NCBI GenBank assembly: GCA_003254905.1 | Contig: QANU01013918.1 | Coordinates: forward strand, 393,471 to 457,470 | Length of the DNA stretch: 64,000 bases | Direction: 5' to 3' | Source: Nissolia schottii | Taxonomy: Eukaryota; Streptophyta; Magnoliopsida; Fabales; Fabaceae | In this document: in pieces, positions 48,790 through 60,850 of the stretch | Position numbering within the stretch: the first letter of the stretch is position 1 | How the letters are laid out: every line of letters begins with the position of its first letter | Translations under genes and position numbers: made by a program | The notes under the pieces: model-generated | Databases searched by the model: none | What the model was told of the DNA's origin: nothing | The model's input: the letters and a program-made list of their open reading frames with translations, nothing else

Positions 48790-50150
48790 AGTGTACACTT
48801 TATAACATGTTATCATACCGTCAATCAACGATTTTGTATAGTTGATCCATGTGCACTTACTCCCACTTTATAACGAACTTTCATGTGTCCATTCAACCCA
48901 AAACCCTCACCTCCAACAAGTCTTCATTATTCTTCTTCTTCCTTCGTCTTTGTTTTCCTCATCATCATTCGTCGACGTCACCATCATTCTTCTTCTTCTC
49001 CATCCGTATCGTAGTTCTTCATCTTCATCATCGTCTTCTTCATCTTCTTCCTTTGTTTCGTTTTCTTTTTGAACAAACTTATCCATGGAGTCTTCAGATC
49101 AAACCGATGGATGTAATGAAGTATAGTTCTGTAAGATCCAAAGGAATCCATGTGTTTATTTTTAGAGGAATCTAAGTTGTTTGCGCAATGTTGTTGTTAA
49201 TGTTTGTACACTGCAATTAAAAATGTTTGTGTATAATAGGTGAAAATGTTTGTGCACGGTAGTTTAAAACTTGCATGCACAAACATTGTTTATTACCGTG
49301 CACAAACATCTTGAATAGTGAACAATATATTGTACAAACTTTATGGCATGTAATGCACAAACGTAAATAGGACAGAAACCAACTGTTTTTTAACTTCGTG
49401 CACAATAGGAAAAAATGGTTATGCATAACAGTTCAAAATGTTTGTGCACAATAGTTGAAAATGTTATCGTATTTTAAATCATGCACAAAACATTTTTAAC
49501 TATCGTGCACAAACATTTAGAACTATAGTGCACAAACATGGTCCTCAAAACGTAAAAAAACACATGATTTAATTACAACACACAAATATTTTTAACCACA
49601 GTGCACTAACATTTTAAACTATGGTGCACAAATATTTTTTAACTCCGTGCACAATAGCAAACAATGTTTGTGCATTGTAGTTGAAAAAGTTTGTACACAA
49701 CAGTTAAAAATGTTTGTGCACAGTAGTTGAAAATGTTATCGTGTTTTAAATCGTGCACAAAACATTTTTAACTATCGTTCACAAACACTTGGAACTATCG
49801 TGCACAAACATAGTTCTCAAAACATGAAAAAACATGGTTTAATTATAACGCACAAACATTTTGAACTGTTGGGCACAAACATTTTAAATTATGGTGCGCA
49901 AATATTTTTTTAACTTCATGCCCAATAGCGAACAATGTTTATGCATTGTAATTCAAAATGTTTGTGCACAACAGCTAAATTTTTTTGCGCACAACAGTTC
50001 AAAATATTTGTGCAATGGGGAGTGTGTGCACGGGATGTGAGAGTGGAAGGTGAAAAGTATGGAACATAAGCGTCGTTCGTTTTTTTAGTAGGTCCAACAT
50101 ATAAAATAGCTTAAGTGATAGTACGATGACAGTATTTATGGTGTACATGT
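48790..50150. mobile_element. Element packed with TTTGTGCAC repeats, weak terminal inverted repeats
   Basis: From about 49205 to 50010 the words TTTGTGCAC and GTGCACAAA alternate, about two dozen times, with spacers such as AGTTGAAAATG. Two larger blocks (49440-49560 and 49690-49830) repeat with high identity. Near the ends, GTGTACACTTTATAACATG (about 48793) resembles the inverse of the sequence at about 50100-50145, suggesting ~30-bp imperfect terminal repeats. It starts ~130 bp upstream of the GA 2-oxidase TATA box. No coding sequence. Confidence 0.5.
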
Positions 50151-50705
50151 AACATCACTCATATTATAATTATTGGCATTAATTTTTTAGAAATGTTTAT
50201 TTATTTATTTTTTTGACAATTATCCATGAATATTTGCAATGATTTCAATTTTTGCAAGTAAAAAGTAATGAGTATTCATGATGCGTATAAATACGGGTAA
50301 AAAATTATTAAGTGAGCACGAACAGTGAGAGACATGTACCTGCTTTTAAGTGTATCCGTTGCTAGCTATCTCTGGTAACTACTGTAGATAGACATACTAA
50401 ATAGAAATAATATTATTCAATTGAAATATATAAACTTAGTCCTAAGATATTAACTCAATATTTCTTACATCAAAAGCTAGACGTTTAGCCGACACTGAAA
50501 AGAAAATGTTCTTGTCAATTATTATTTTCCCTAATCCTCAGTGTCAAGGAAATGTCTTTGTTGTGAAACGATCTAATAACACTCCTCATATTCCTTAGTA
50601 TGAATAAACCCATTTCTTCACGTTTTAAGGAATTTGATTCAAGTAACGCAATATTTTAAGATGTACTAACGAGATGATAATGTTTTGAATAAATATTTGA
50701 TTATC
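50151..50705. other. AT-rich DNA, nothing recognised
   Basis: No open frames or repeats of note. Confidence 0.5.
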
Positions 50706-50910
50706 TTATACCAGCTTTTCTGCTGTTTGCTTATAGACTATAGAGTGCGTCACATGAACGGATGCACTTAATTTACGAGCATTAAATTCTTCATTCTTGT
50801 TTCCATTTTCTAATTTCTTTGTCACGCCAACTCCGGCCAGGCTTTTGATGCCATTATCTTCAACCTCCAAAAATTCATTCACCTCTACTGTTACATTGTT
50901 TTCGGTCATG
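50706..50910 (-). CDS. Possible orphan exon of an unknown gene
   Basis: From an ATG at 50910 the - strand reads 67 codons (MTENNVTVEVNEFLEVEDNG..., ending SIVYKQTAEKLV) with balanced, non-repetitive composition unlike the AT-rich noise around it. A good splice donor (CTG/GTATAAG) overlaps the end, near 50713. No second exon was found downstream on this strand before the GA 2-oxidase promoter. It may be a captured or abandoned gene fragment. The family is not recognised. Confidence 0.25.
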
Positions 50911-52689
50911 CTCGTAACTACTTTGGATGACAATGAATAAAAGTGTGTTTTGGATTGAGTATTTTAATAGGGTAATATAATTTTTTGAGATGATTTTAAT
51001 CGATTTATTATAGAATTTTTTGTTTGATATCACATTAATGGAATTTTGAAATTTCAATTATTTTTGGAATGGATTCCCTTATGTTTAAAATAGTTATGTT
51101 TGGTCATGTTAGAAGAGAGAAATACACAAACATTTAAATTGAGTCATATCAATTTTAGAAAGGCTCTATTTATCTAAAATCTTTTTGTTTTTCTTTATTT
51201 TGACATAAACAAACATGACAATTTTTAAAATTAGAGGATCCAAATCCTTATTTTTATGCATGGGTTATCTCTTATCATTCCAAAGAGTAGTACTTGATTT
51301 CAATTTTATCCTCTTCAAAATGAATTTTAAAATTTTCTGTCATCTCTACTTACTATCACTTGACTCTCCTCATAATCTAACACAACCTGTCATCCACTAT
51401 GCATTTTTCATCGTTAGCCGGTCTCCAGGCGATTGCCTGTTGGCCCCCGCAAGTTGTCAAACGGTTCGCACCAATCGTTAGATGGTGGCATCATGTTGTT
51501 TCATGCTCACTAAAATTAGGTAATACAATTTTATATCCAAATAAAATATTTTGTAAATAAAAAAATATAATTAACTTATTTAAACTAAAATATTTTTAAA
51601 TAAAAAATTAAAATATTTTAAAATGAATTCAATTGAATCATTTAAGTATGCTTTCTTTTCAAATTTCTTGAAACTTAAAAATGCTACATCCAACTTAGAA
51701 GGAAATTAATAATGTTAATTAAAGGATGTAATCATAAAGATAATATTGAAACATGTTATTACATGGAAAAAGTAATTAAGAAGTTTAAAATGAAAATCTT
51801 TTGTTAAAATAGTAAAATTTGAAAGTTTTCAATTTTTAAACTCTCTAACAAATGTTCTTAGCAAAATTCATTATTAAATTCGATTAGAAATTACATTAGT
51901 AATGATAAGAAAGCCACTTTTAAATGAAATTATTGAAAATTAACATTAAAATAATATTGACTAAAGCCAAACGTATTGTCAATCTACAATCACCATCTCC
52001 TTCAACCACTCATCCTCCCTTCACCACCACCTCCACCACTACCACCTTCCCACATCATCATCTCTACCACTTCAACTCATTCATTTGTATATTTGCGGAT
52101 TGTCATCCGCTCATCATCTGAAAATCCCTAAACCCTCCCACTCCAATCTCTTCCATTTCTCCTTCATTACCTCTCTCTCTCTCTCACGCGCGTCTCCCTT
52201 CACCAGATCTACCTTCTTCCCACAAATCTTGTGTTGCGATTGTTTGTTGGTCAGCTTTGTCTTGCGTTTGTGTTTTGTAGGTTTTATGGCGACCATTAAT
52301 GTCATGGTGGCTTTAGGGTTGATGATGAGGTTACGATAGGGACTAACAAGGTTAAAAAAGAAAAATGTTAGGGACCAAATAGTGTACTTAGTATTATAAC
52401 AGAGACCAAATAGGACACCTATTAAAAGTTCAGGAACAAAATATGGATTCTAGGTTCTTTGATTGATGGGTTTAGGGTGGCAGCAATGAGTTGCAGGGGG
52501 GCGACCCATGGGTTGGGGGTGGCTGTAAGGGGTGGGGGAGAGTAGGAGAGTAGTAGTTGGTGGTGGTGGTGTTAAGTTTTAATGAGATGGAGTAGTGTTG
52601 TTGATTTTTCTTGGCAAATTTTGATAAGTTTTTGTTGTTTGTTCTTGTGGTGGTGGTGGTGGGTGAAGAGATGAAGATTGAGTTGTTGG
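50911..52689. other. Intergenic DNA, no gene supported
   Basis: A CT/CCACCACC-rich stretch (51985-52200) looks like a plant 5' leader, but the open frames (51924-52339) have no recognised product. 52330-52450 has GGGACCAAATAG-type words seen in transposon ends. Confidence 0.45.
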
Positions 52690-52885
52690 ATTCAAGTGTG
52701 AGTGTTTAAAAAAAAAAGTCTTACGTTGGTTGGTGATGGGCTAAGTGAATGGTATATAAGTCAGAGGCCCATAGACTCATTGCCTTAGGGTTTTGGGTTA
52801 AGATGTGGTCTCTGACCTGCTTTTGTGATTTCTTGCTTAGCTCATCGGTGTTAATCTCCCGAGTTATGGCCTCCCCTCCCCATCA
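52690..52885 (+). mobile_element. Short LTR followed by a primer-binding site
   Basis: A TATA (TATATAAG) is at 52753-52760, and the LTR ends ...CCCATCA at 52885. At 52888-52900 TGGTATCACGAGC resembles the iMet primer-binding site with one extra base. A homologous segment in the same orientation lies at about 57590-57760 and shares the TATA, GGTTAAGATGTG, TGTGATTTCT and CTCCC blocks. The left edge is approximate. Confidence 0.55.
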
Positions 52886-52900
52886 AGTGGTATCACGAGC

Positions 52901-53623
52901 AATTATTGCAAAAATATAAAACATAAACAATGAAAAGAAAAATTGAAGATAAATAGAAAAGTACACCATAGAGATTAACGTAGTTAGGTAAAATCTTGTC
53001 TACGTCCACCAAGAGGAACCTATTTCACTATGAGAAAAATAATTTAACCATACAATGATACTAAAAGTTTGAACCCAAACCCAAACCCAACCCAGATCTC
53101 TTGTACACCCTCTCTCATAAATAGAAATAATCTCTCTCTCACTTACTAATAACCATAGCACGCTGCAATGCTATCTGTGTGGATGTCCTTGACCTTTGGC
53201 CTTGATCTTATTTTTAGTTACTCAAACATTGGCCTTAAAGTTGCTAGACTTGTCCACCAAGCCCACTTAGCCCCCAAGCAAATTACTTGCTCACCAAGCC
53301 AAAATAAAATAAATCAATAATTTCTTAATTAAGGAATTTTTACATGAGTCAAAAGTACTAGCAAAACTAACCCGTTCATGTTCAATATGGTTCAATTCGG
53401 ATTTGATACAAAAAAAAAATCAGCGAAACCATACCAAGTTGATTTAATGAAAAATGATTAGTTTAGAGGCTGCATCTAACATGGACCAAGTATCATTGGT
53501 TACCAAATTGGTTCAGGTACAAAAGTGGTAAGTAGCAAATAAAAAATTACTATGTTTTTTTTATTAGATTAGCTATTTTTATTAAATCTTTAATGAGAGT
53601 TTAACATATTTGTTTGCTTGTAA
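52901..53623. other. Degenerate LTR-like DNA
   Basis: CACCATAGAGATTAACG and TCTACGTCCAC (52960-53010) resemble inverted copia LTR text. AAACCCAAACCC at 53079-53092 is a short telomere-like run. No reading frame is kept. Confidence 0.35.
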
Positions 53624-53872
53624 CTAAGCATAGAAAATTGTTGGCTCGAACTGAAGAATGAGAGGCAGATCTTGTAGAGTTTTATCCCCAGTATGTACAA
53701 CCTGAATGCCTTTATTTTGTTTTTGTTTTACAACATCAAAAAGGTTCTGCTGACTATCAAGTAACTTTTTGACTTCCTTGGCCAAATTAGCACTATCAAG
53801 GTTCATCATTCCCATCATATTCCTGGTGCCGGCGTGGACATTGCCGCCGCCGAAGAACCAGGAGAAAACCAA
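53624..53872 (-). other. Unrecognised open frame
   Basis: About 82 codons, including GGGNVHAGTRNMMGMMNLDS and the lysine-rich, probably helical LAKEVKKLLDSQQNLFDVV. The first ATG in frame gives only about 65 residues. Composition is protein-like but there is no known motif, promoter or second exon. It may be a fragment carried by the surrounding transposon debris. Confidence 0.2.
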
Positions 53873-54244
53873 AAAATTCCCATAAAACTCAACATATGAA
53901 CATAGGATCTTGATGAGATGAGAAAATTATGAGAAAAATCCATAAAACATTGGGAGAAAATTAAAGCCACAACAATTACAACCATCAAAACCCATAAAAA
54001 TCAAAACTTTACCAAAATTTATAAGTTTAACAAACAATTTTATTTATATATAAAAAATGAACTTTCTTATGCAACACCAGAAGAGCTCAATGGAGGAGAT
54101 GGCCATTGTAAGGAATTTAAGAAATTCAAGTCTGGTCACTGTTGCCGCCTTACTCATAGCTGGATACCATGGTTATCGCCGACAACCAAATAGAGCTAAC
54201 GTGAAACAGTTTGGTCTTCAACAACACAACACACTTTATTCATT

Positions 54245-54685
54245 TATAAGTGTACCGAGGGGGTACTCTGGATTCTGAAGCTTCTTTGGCGCTTCAGGGT
54301 CACTGGAGCGGATACCTGCAAAGACTCTGACGCTAAAGTCATTGAAGGTTCGAGATAGTAGTGAAGTTTGGGGTGTTGGGTTCTTAGCATACCTGGTGTG
54401 TTGATTAGGTTTAAATACATGGGTGGCGTCCGTGACTTTCGCTGTTCCGAGGATCTTTCTATTAATTCCGTCTTCAAAAATCATAGTGCATTTTCCGCTG
54501 GGAAGAGTGTATCTCGCGGCGAGAATCTCCCTAGCCGTTGGGGAGCTGCTCATGTCGAGTCAAGTTGATTCACAGACCCTCCGAGTGATGCTCTAGGGCA
54601 GGTTTCGGGTCAGGTCGATCAGTGGACCCTTGGTTACTATTTTGATGGATGGGTTTTTATGACCCAATCCATAACAATAAGCGTC
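54245..54685 (+). repeat. GC-rich dispersed repeat, copy 1
   Basis: Contains GATACCTGCAAAGACTCTGACGCT...AAGTCA and ends GACCCAATCCATAACA (54684). The pattern recurs at 55020-55503 in the same orientation. The GC-rich island stands out from the AT-rich surroundings. It is probably LTR or DNA transposon sequence; the type is not decided. Confidence 0.5.
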
Positions 54686-55019
54686 ATTAAAAATATTAAT
54701 TATTTTACTAATGAACGAAAGCTAAAATTAATTGCACCATTTACCAACCGTAAAAGTTAGAAGTCTTACTAAAGGGGTTGTTTCAGAAATCTTCGTTTTT
54801 AATATTGAGGCTTTTTGGGGTCAAAATAAAAGTTCATAAAATGACATAGCAGCCGTGTGATCACATTTCAATGGCTCATAATCATGGACCAAATTGCTCC
54901 AGAAAAGCACTCCAACCATTTAAGTCAAATCCTTGATTTGGATACAAATTTCTTCCAAAACCAAACCAAATAGCCCTGATTTCACCCCTACCGCAGATGA
55001 TAAAAAAGGTGATAACGTT
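54686..55019. other. Spacer between two GC-rich repeat copies
   Basis: AT-rich, nothing recognised. Confidence 0.4.
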
Positions 55020-55503
55020 ACATGTCCTTTGTTCCGAGATACGCACCTCGGCACAAACTCTGGATCCTGAGATTCGGGAATGGGATGAAGGTTCCGGCTT
55101 GGACTTGATCAATCTCTGGACTCGCGGTTGCGGTGGGTACCTGCAAGGACTCCAACGCTCAAGTAAGCAAGGGTGTGAGGAGTGTAATTAGTGATTATGA
55201 GATGGCCCTCGTACCTGGGGTGCTGTTTATTATATAACCGAGGCGGTGGAGGGGGTTCCGAGTATCTCGGACGAGTGATAACTCGAAACCGCGGGGGGGA
55301 GATCGGTCCGCGGATCACGGACGACTCTATCTTATCCTGAGGGATGAGATAGCCGGGATCTCGGGGATAGCTTATCTTGAGCGGTTAGGAATGCGGTGAT
55401 CTCGGGACGCGCTATCACGACTGGTTGGGTCTGTATGTTCCGCGGGTATGGGCCGGAGCAGGTGGCCCGCGAGGGATGGGCCTTTATGGCCCTGTCCGTA
55501 ACA
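55020..55503 (+). repeat. GC-rich dispersed repeat, copy 2
   Basis: Shares GGTACCTGCAAGGACTCCAACGCTCAAGT (55137 region), a GTACCTGG...GTG block and the end GGCCCTGTCCGTAACA with copy 1. Between these are several palindromic words (GATAGC..., CTATCTTATCC). Confidence 0.5.
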
Positions 55504-55669
55504 TCCTTATTCCTCATGTTTTGAGTTTGCACTCAGTTATTTGACAGAACATAGAAAAAGTGTTTGCACTCACTTTCAACTTTCATATATTTCGTCATGT
55601 TTTGATACAGCCCATATATTGTTTTTATTTAAGCAAGAATAGTGTTAAACATTTTAAATAAATAATTAA

Positions 55670-56575
55670 AGGGGAACATGACAAAGGCTATAGCGAGGGT
55701 ATAGAGAATAGAGAAATATTATTTTATCAAAGTTATGTCATTTGAGTACAAGAGGAGCTTCTATTTAAAGGCTAGAAAGAGAATCATAACTTAATGACAG
55801 AATAATGTCAAAATCATGTAATATCAAACTAAATCGGAATTAAATCAATGTAATATATTCTAGATATAATATTATTCTTAACACCTTCCTTCAACCTAAA
55901 GAACCTTGAGCTTTAAGCTTGTTACATATCAGTGGAGGTTGTCAAAGAAGCATGGGCGGCAACAAATAGTCTTATACGAAAACAAGGGCTTGTACGGAAA
56001 CAAAAGAGCTGGATGGAACCTATGGGTTAAGCGTAACTAGCAAAAGGCAACATCGAGAGGCGACATCACAACAAAGGAAACATCGTGGCGGCCCGGAAAC
56101 AGCAAAGGCAACATTGTGGCTACATGGAGGCAACAAAGGAGGGTGGGAAATCAGAGCTAGCATAAATAGGAGATACATGGAAATGCGTAGGGGATTAGGC
56201 AACAGGGTTAGTCTTTATGGAAAACGGAATTCGATGAAATAAACAGAGATAACTGTGGAATTTATTTTTTCTTATAGAGAGCCTAACGGAAAGGCTCTAA
56301 GGCAACAAAATTGGGTTAAGAGTTCAAGGAGCTGATATCATGTGAGATTTCATGATGGAATCAGGAAAATATTGCGAAGAAAATAATAATAGGCAGAGAA
56401 GGATAAACAACAAAGATTTTTGTATTAGTGAATGTTGTGTCACTTACAATGAAATAAAGCCTATTTATAGGCTAGGAACATGATCAAAAATATAAAAATA
56501 TAATCAATTTAAATATTAAATTAAATCAGTCTAACTCATTTAAAGATATAATACTGATATTATTTTATTCTAATA
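55670..56575 (-). mobile_element. TRIM-sized LTR retrotransposon relic
   Basis: Read on the - strand: 5' LTR about 56575-56341, with a TATA (GCCTATAAATAGGC, about 56470) and end TCTCACA. The PBS TGATATCAGCTC at 56340-56329 is 9/12 to the iMet site. The internal region is ~430 bp without pol motifs. A polypurine tract GGTTGAAGGAAGG lies near 55905. The 3' LTR starts TGTTAAGAATAATATT near 55893. The LTRs share their U3 and TATA region (AATAATAT...TTGATTTAAT) but differ in U5. Total length is about 0.9 kb, as for TRIMs. Confidence 0.6.
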
Positions 56576-57589
56576 AATATTCTTGTTGGTTTGTATGCCA
56601 TAATAGATTATGCTTTTATCTTGTTAAAATTTTTTGAATGTTTTTTAATTATAAAAAATAGAATGTTAATACAAAAATAGATTTTTGTATTAGCATGAAG
56701 CACTATACCACACAAGATTTTTTTTTATATTCACCACTATGTAACATGACATTATCACGTTGAAATAAACATGAGAACTTGTGAACCCAAAATATAAGAT
56801 GTTCAATATTAAATATATTAAGTACGGCATATGTAGTTTTTTTCCTCTCTCCATCTAGGATGACCTGAGAATCTTTTCAATGAGTAGTTAGTGATCAAAA
56901 TCTCTTTGAAAATCACGGTGCCATACTCAAATTGAAGCCCACACATTTCACCATCTGAAGACCCTTGAAAAATAAAGTGTTGGTTTACACTTCATTTTCT
57001 TCATTAGCCAATTTGTGCCAAAATAAGCTAAAGTATATGGATCTTTGTAGATGCTAATCTTAGCATTCCGGCTTATAGTGCTGTTGTTGTTCAGATATTG
57101 CTTCCACATTGAATATATTGATTTGATGATCTCATGGAATATTTTGCCATGTGAGGGAAATACGAGTACTAGGTGATAGTGAAGCATGCATGCTTTTGTA
57201 GGCCCTGTGTGCAAGCAATGTTACACTTAGTGCATTGTCATTCTGGCAAATGCTCTTTCTTAATTTGTTCTGGCATTAGCGATTTGATTGATGCCAATGT
57301 ATCCTCATCTTTTATGATTCGCCCAAACAATTGCAACCATGGAAGCCACATCTACCTAGTCTTTAATTTTATTGGCTTGATTTCTTCGGCTTAATTATGT
57401 CTTGTCCCTCTTCTCTTTAAATAGAGTAAAAATGATTGTAATACTTTCGGTGTAGTGAAATACAATTTAGGTTGCTTGTTGTAATGTTATGCATCGTACA
57501 GCTTGACAAAATATAATTTCTTTCTTTGTGAATGGAATCATATACCTAACAAATTTTAAGTGTGAATGTAATAAAAAGTCTCATACTAA
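56576..57589. other. Intergenic DNA, uncertain coding debris
   Basis: The - strand near 57370-57210 can be read as protein-like (LPWLQLFGRIIKDEDTLASI...) before stops, which suggests an old transposon or gene relic. The family is not recognised. Confidence 0.3.
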
Positions 57590-57760
57590 TTAATAAAAGA
57601 TTAAGTAAAAAGTATATAGGTAAGATGATTCATAAACCTATTGTTTTAAAATTTTAAGTCAAGATGTGACGGTTAATTTATTTATGTGATTTCTCACTTA
57701 ACCCATTAACGACGATCTCCCCAAATCTAGGGCTTCCTCCTTGACAATATCATCATATAT
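57590..57760 (+). mobile_element. Second copy of the LTR at 52690
   Basis: The order TATATAGGTAAG, ATTCATAAACCTATTG, AAGTCAAGATGTGA, TGTGATTTCTCACTTA, ACGATCTCCCC matches 52753-52885 in the same orientation, about 4.9 kb downstream. The pair could be the two LTRs of one decayed element, with the TRIM and GC-rich repeats nested inside. Confidence 0.45.
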
Positions 57761-59399
57761 GTAAATCTAAATATGTATAACTATCACTTACTCTATCACA
57801 TGCTATCATTTTACCCACTAAAACCTCTTAAATAGTTTACTTATCTAAAAAAAAACCTAAACTTAAATAGTTTTAGCAAAACAATTTTTTTTAAAGCACG
57901 AATGTTTTCTTATCGTAGGCAATTTTTGTTTGAATCAAATAAGACTACGATAAATTTTCTCTTTTCTGTATTTTAACACAACTGCATATACTTAAATTGG
58001 GCCCAAACTAGCTCAATACTTCTACTTATGCTAAAATAGTTTCCAAACACCTGACCTAACTAGAGCTCTCGTTGGTAGACATTGAATTATTATAATTACA
58101 ATGTTAGCGGAATTTATTGATGAAAATCTTAAAACATATTATATATGTTTGATAAAATATGGATTTGATTTTGCACATATTTATTAACAAATTTAATCAT
58201 CTAAAAAATATAAGTTTCTTCAAACTTTAAAATTATTATGCTGAATGCATTTGGGTGTACAGTTAGCTAGGTAGGTTTTATCAAATCAAATATAAACAAT
58301 AATAGACTAACAACAATCATATCCTATCTATACCAGACATACTTAATTTGCGTGGGAGTGTTTAATATTAATTTCTTGGTTAACTGGTTACGAAGTAGGT
58401 TTTGCATTTCTTTTCTTTTTTTTTTTTGGTTTACCAACAAATTTCTTTAGTGCACTTTGGTTAAAAATCATGAAAAAGAGAGTTTTCATTAAATAGATAG
58501 AATTTTTAAAGGTTCAATATATTAATGCATTGTAAACTCTAAAATTTTCCATTCTTAATATCGTACGTTAATGCCAAAAATGGTGTTCATAATCAAAGAA
58601 AAAAAGAGCATAAGCTATGCAATATTTTTTCTCAACATCGATCGGGGAGAAAAATCCTCCTGATTTTCCTACAGAGACCCTGGTGAGTTTTCACTATTAG
58701 TTGGTAAAAAAACCAAAATATCCTATTTAATTATCATGGTTTATTTTATAAGGTTTGGGTTAGGGCCGGGTCACATTATTGTCACAACACGCTATGGTAT
58801 TTTTTTTTTCTTAAATGAAAAAGTCAGTTTGTTCAAATTAATGATAGAGTTGAGGGCCTTCGTTTACAAGTGTCCATGCAGGGTCCTCGTCCTCTCCCGT
58901 CAGTGATTTGTTTGGTTATTGGGTGTGAAGTACACTTTGCCCATTCAATTATTAGTACATACACGAGATTGAATTATTATATTACACAATAATTGACCTT
59001 CAATAGCGATAGTACCTACCTATGTGTAGGTATAATTAAAGTCCAATTATTTTAGACAATATATTAAGAAAACAATGCTCTACAATTTTTTTATAAAAAA
59101 ATTAAAGACAAAATTGATTATAATTATTAGATAAAATAAGATTATGTGATTTATTTATTACGTAAAATTCAATAAATATGTAACATCTTTTACGTTAGAT
59201 TCCATCTCTTGAAACAATTTAATAGGTGGTTTTTAGCTACGATCCCTTCTTTTAATAATAACGGCCTCTCTCACTTTTTAACTATATTCATAAATTAATG
59301 TATCTAGATGTAGTTATATTAAAGACACTTGCTAGAACTTTTTTTTCTTTCTTTTTAATAGAATTCTACAATAATAAGAATATGTGTTTGACGCGAAAT
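57761..59399. other. AT-rich intergenic DNA, nothing recognised
   Basis: No gene-like frames. T-runs are at 58424-58435 and 58800-58809. Confidence 0.55.
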
Positions 59400-60360
59400 A
59401 ATTCCGGGGAATCTTTCAGCGCTTCCACAAAAGAATGTTTAAACGGGAACAAGTGATTGCGGCGTTCTCAGGTGAAGAACAGGGGTGTGAATTACCAAAT
59501 AAGAGAAGAGTGGGAAGTGAGAAGTGGAAAAGTAAATATATTAAATAATGGTCACTGGAGTGACTTTGATTACAAAGTATCCTTCCCGGAGCAAAAGTTT
59601 GTAGTGCAAGTTATAGTGAAGAAAGAGGGGAAAAGAATGTCAAGGTTGAAGAAAGTGCTACGATCTACGAACTACTCCTAGGAAAACAGGAAAATAAAGT
59701 GAAAAGGAAAGGGTGGTGGTGTACGATGAGCTTTCGTAGGACTAGTGATTGCTGGCTAGGGGACTTACGTGAGTCGATAAGAGTATCAGTGAACCACCAT
59801 GAATTTAGCCCAAGAACCCTGTATTTATAGGGTTTCAGGGCTCTTCACCTCTGTCAACCATTTTTCCCCCAGCCTGTCGAATGTTACCACTTCGATCTGT
59901 CGTGGTCCGCATAATCTGGGCCGGTTGTACTTATATGTGTGACACGACATGTACCAGTTACCTTCGTCACACCCCTTAGCGGTTGTGCCACTTCTCTGAA
60001 AGTGGAAAGTTATTTCCCTCTGTGACCATGTCAAATAGGAGGTTATCTTTGCATTTAAATTTGTTAATTGTTCCCTACATAAGACTGACTTGATGATGAT
60101 TTTTCCGCTTAAGTCTTGTATTCTGTCGCAATACTCGTCCTAGGTAGGACTGTCGCCGTGATGTGAATTTGGTCATTCATAGATGACTTATCCTCTTTGC
60201 GACCATTTGCATTGATTGCTAGCCATAACGTCGACATTAATTTAGTGACGTCAATTATCTTGGATTCTGTCGTCGCATAGATTCTCATCGCAACTAATAT
60301 TCTCTCACGACCAAACTCTTAATAACCTATGGCAATCCTTTTGTCGCCGATGAACCATTG
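59400..60360 (-). mobile_element. LTR-like remnant
   Basis: On the - strand CCTATAAATACAGGG (about 59834-59820) is a strong TATA. GC-rich text at 59860-60360 would be U3, with a leader-like region toward 59450. No primer-binding site or coding sequence was found. The open frame at 59457-59681 is on the opposite strand and has no motif. Assignment rests on promoter-like layout only. Confidence 0.3.
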
Positions 60361-60658
60361 TAGCAATTTTAGTGAGCCTTGACGACCTTTCTAGCACCAA
60401 TTGCTACTATCCTTCATGTCGCCAATACTCTTTTCGATGCAAACTCTTGGAAATATTCGCTTCAAGCTATACCGCAAATTTTGGCGACCTAACAATATGT
60501 TTACGATTTTATGGGTTAATTGTAGTAGATACATTAGGGATTTGAATATTATTATCATGTTAGCTAGGGCAACATGGGTGGAAAGTAGGTCAAACCATTT
60601 GTCGAGGGCCTTCGACCTAGCACATATAAACATAGTTTAACCTAGTCCATTTAATAAT

Positions 60659-60850
60659 TACTACAAGAATATGTGTTTTTTGGCGGTTTATTTTGCCATT
60701 TGCGGCGGTTTGACATCACCGCTAAAATGTTTTGCACCAATTTTGAAACCATAGTGTATATCTCTATCTTTAAACCCTTTGCTAGCGGTTTGAGGTGACA
60801 ACTAGAATAACCGCCGCTAATATCCTATTAGCGGCAGTTTAGAAGTGCCA
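60659..60850 (+). mobile_element. CACTA-type end with GCGGCGGTTT sub-terminal repeats
   Basis: TACTACAAGAA at 60659-60669 resembles the CACTACAAGAA terminus. GGCGGTTT, GCGGCGGTTTG, ACCGCTAA, GCTAGCGGTTTG, AACCGCCGCTAA and TTAGCGGCAGTTT follow in both orientations within 190 bases. No opposite end was seen in the window. Confidence 0.65.

Noticed and set aside
53079..53097. AAACCCAAACCCAACCC telomere-like run
   Set aside because: Only two to three imperfect units, with no array; not an interstitial telomere.
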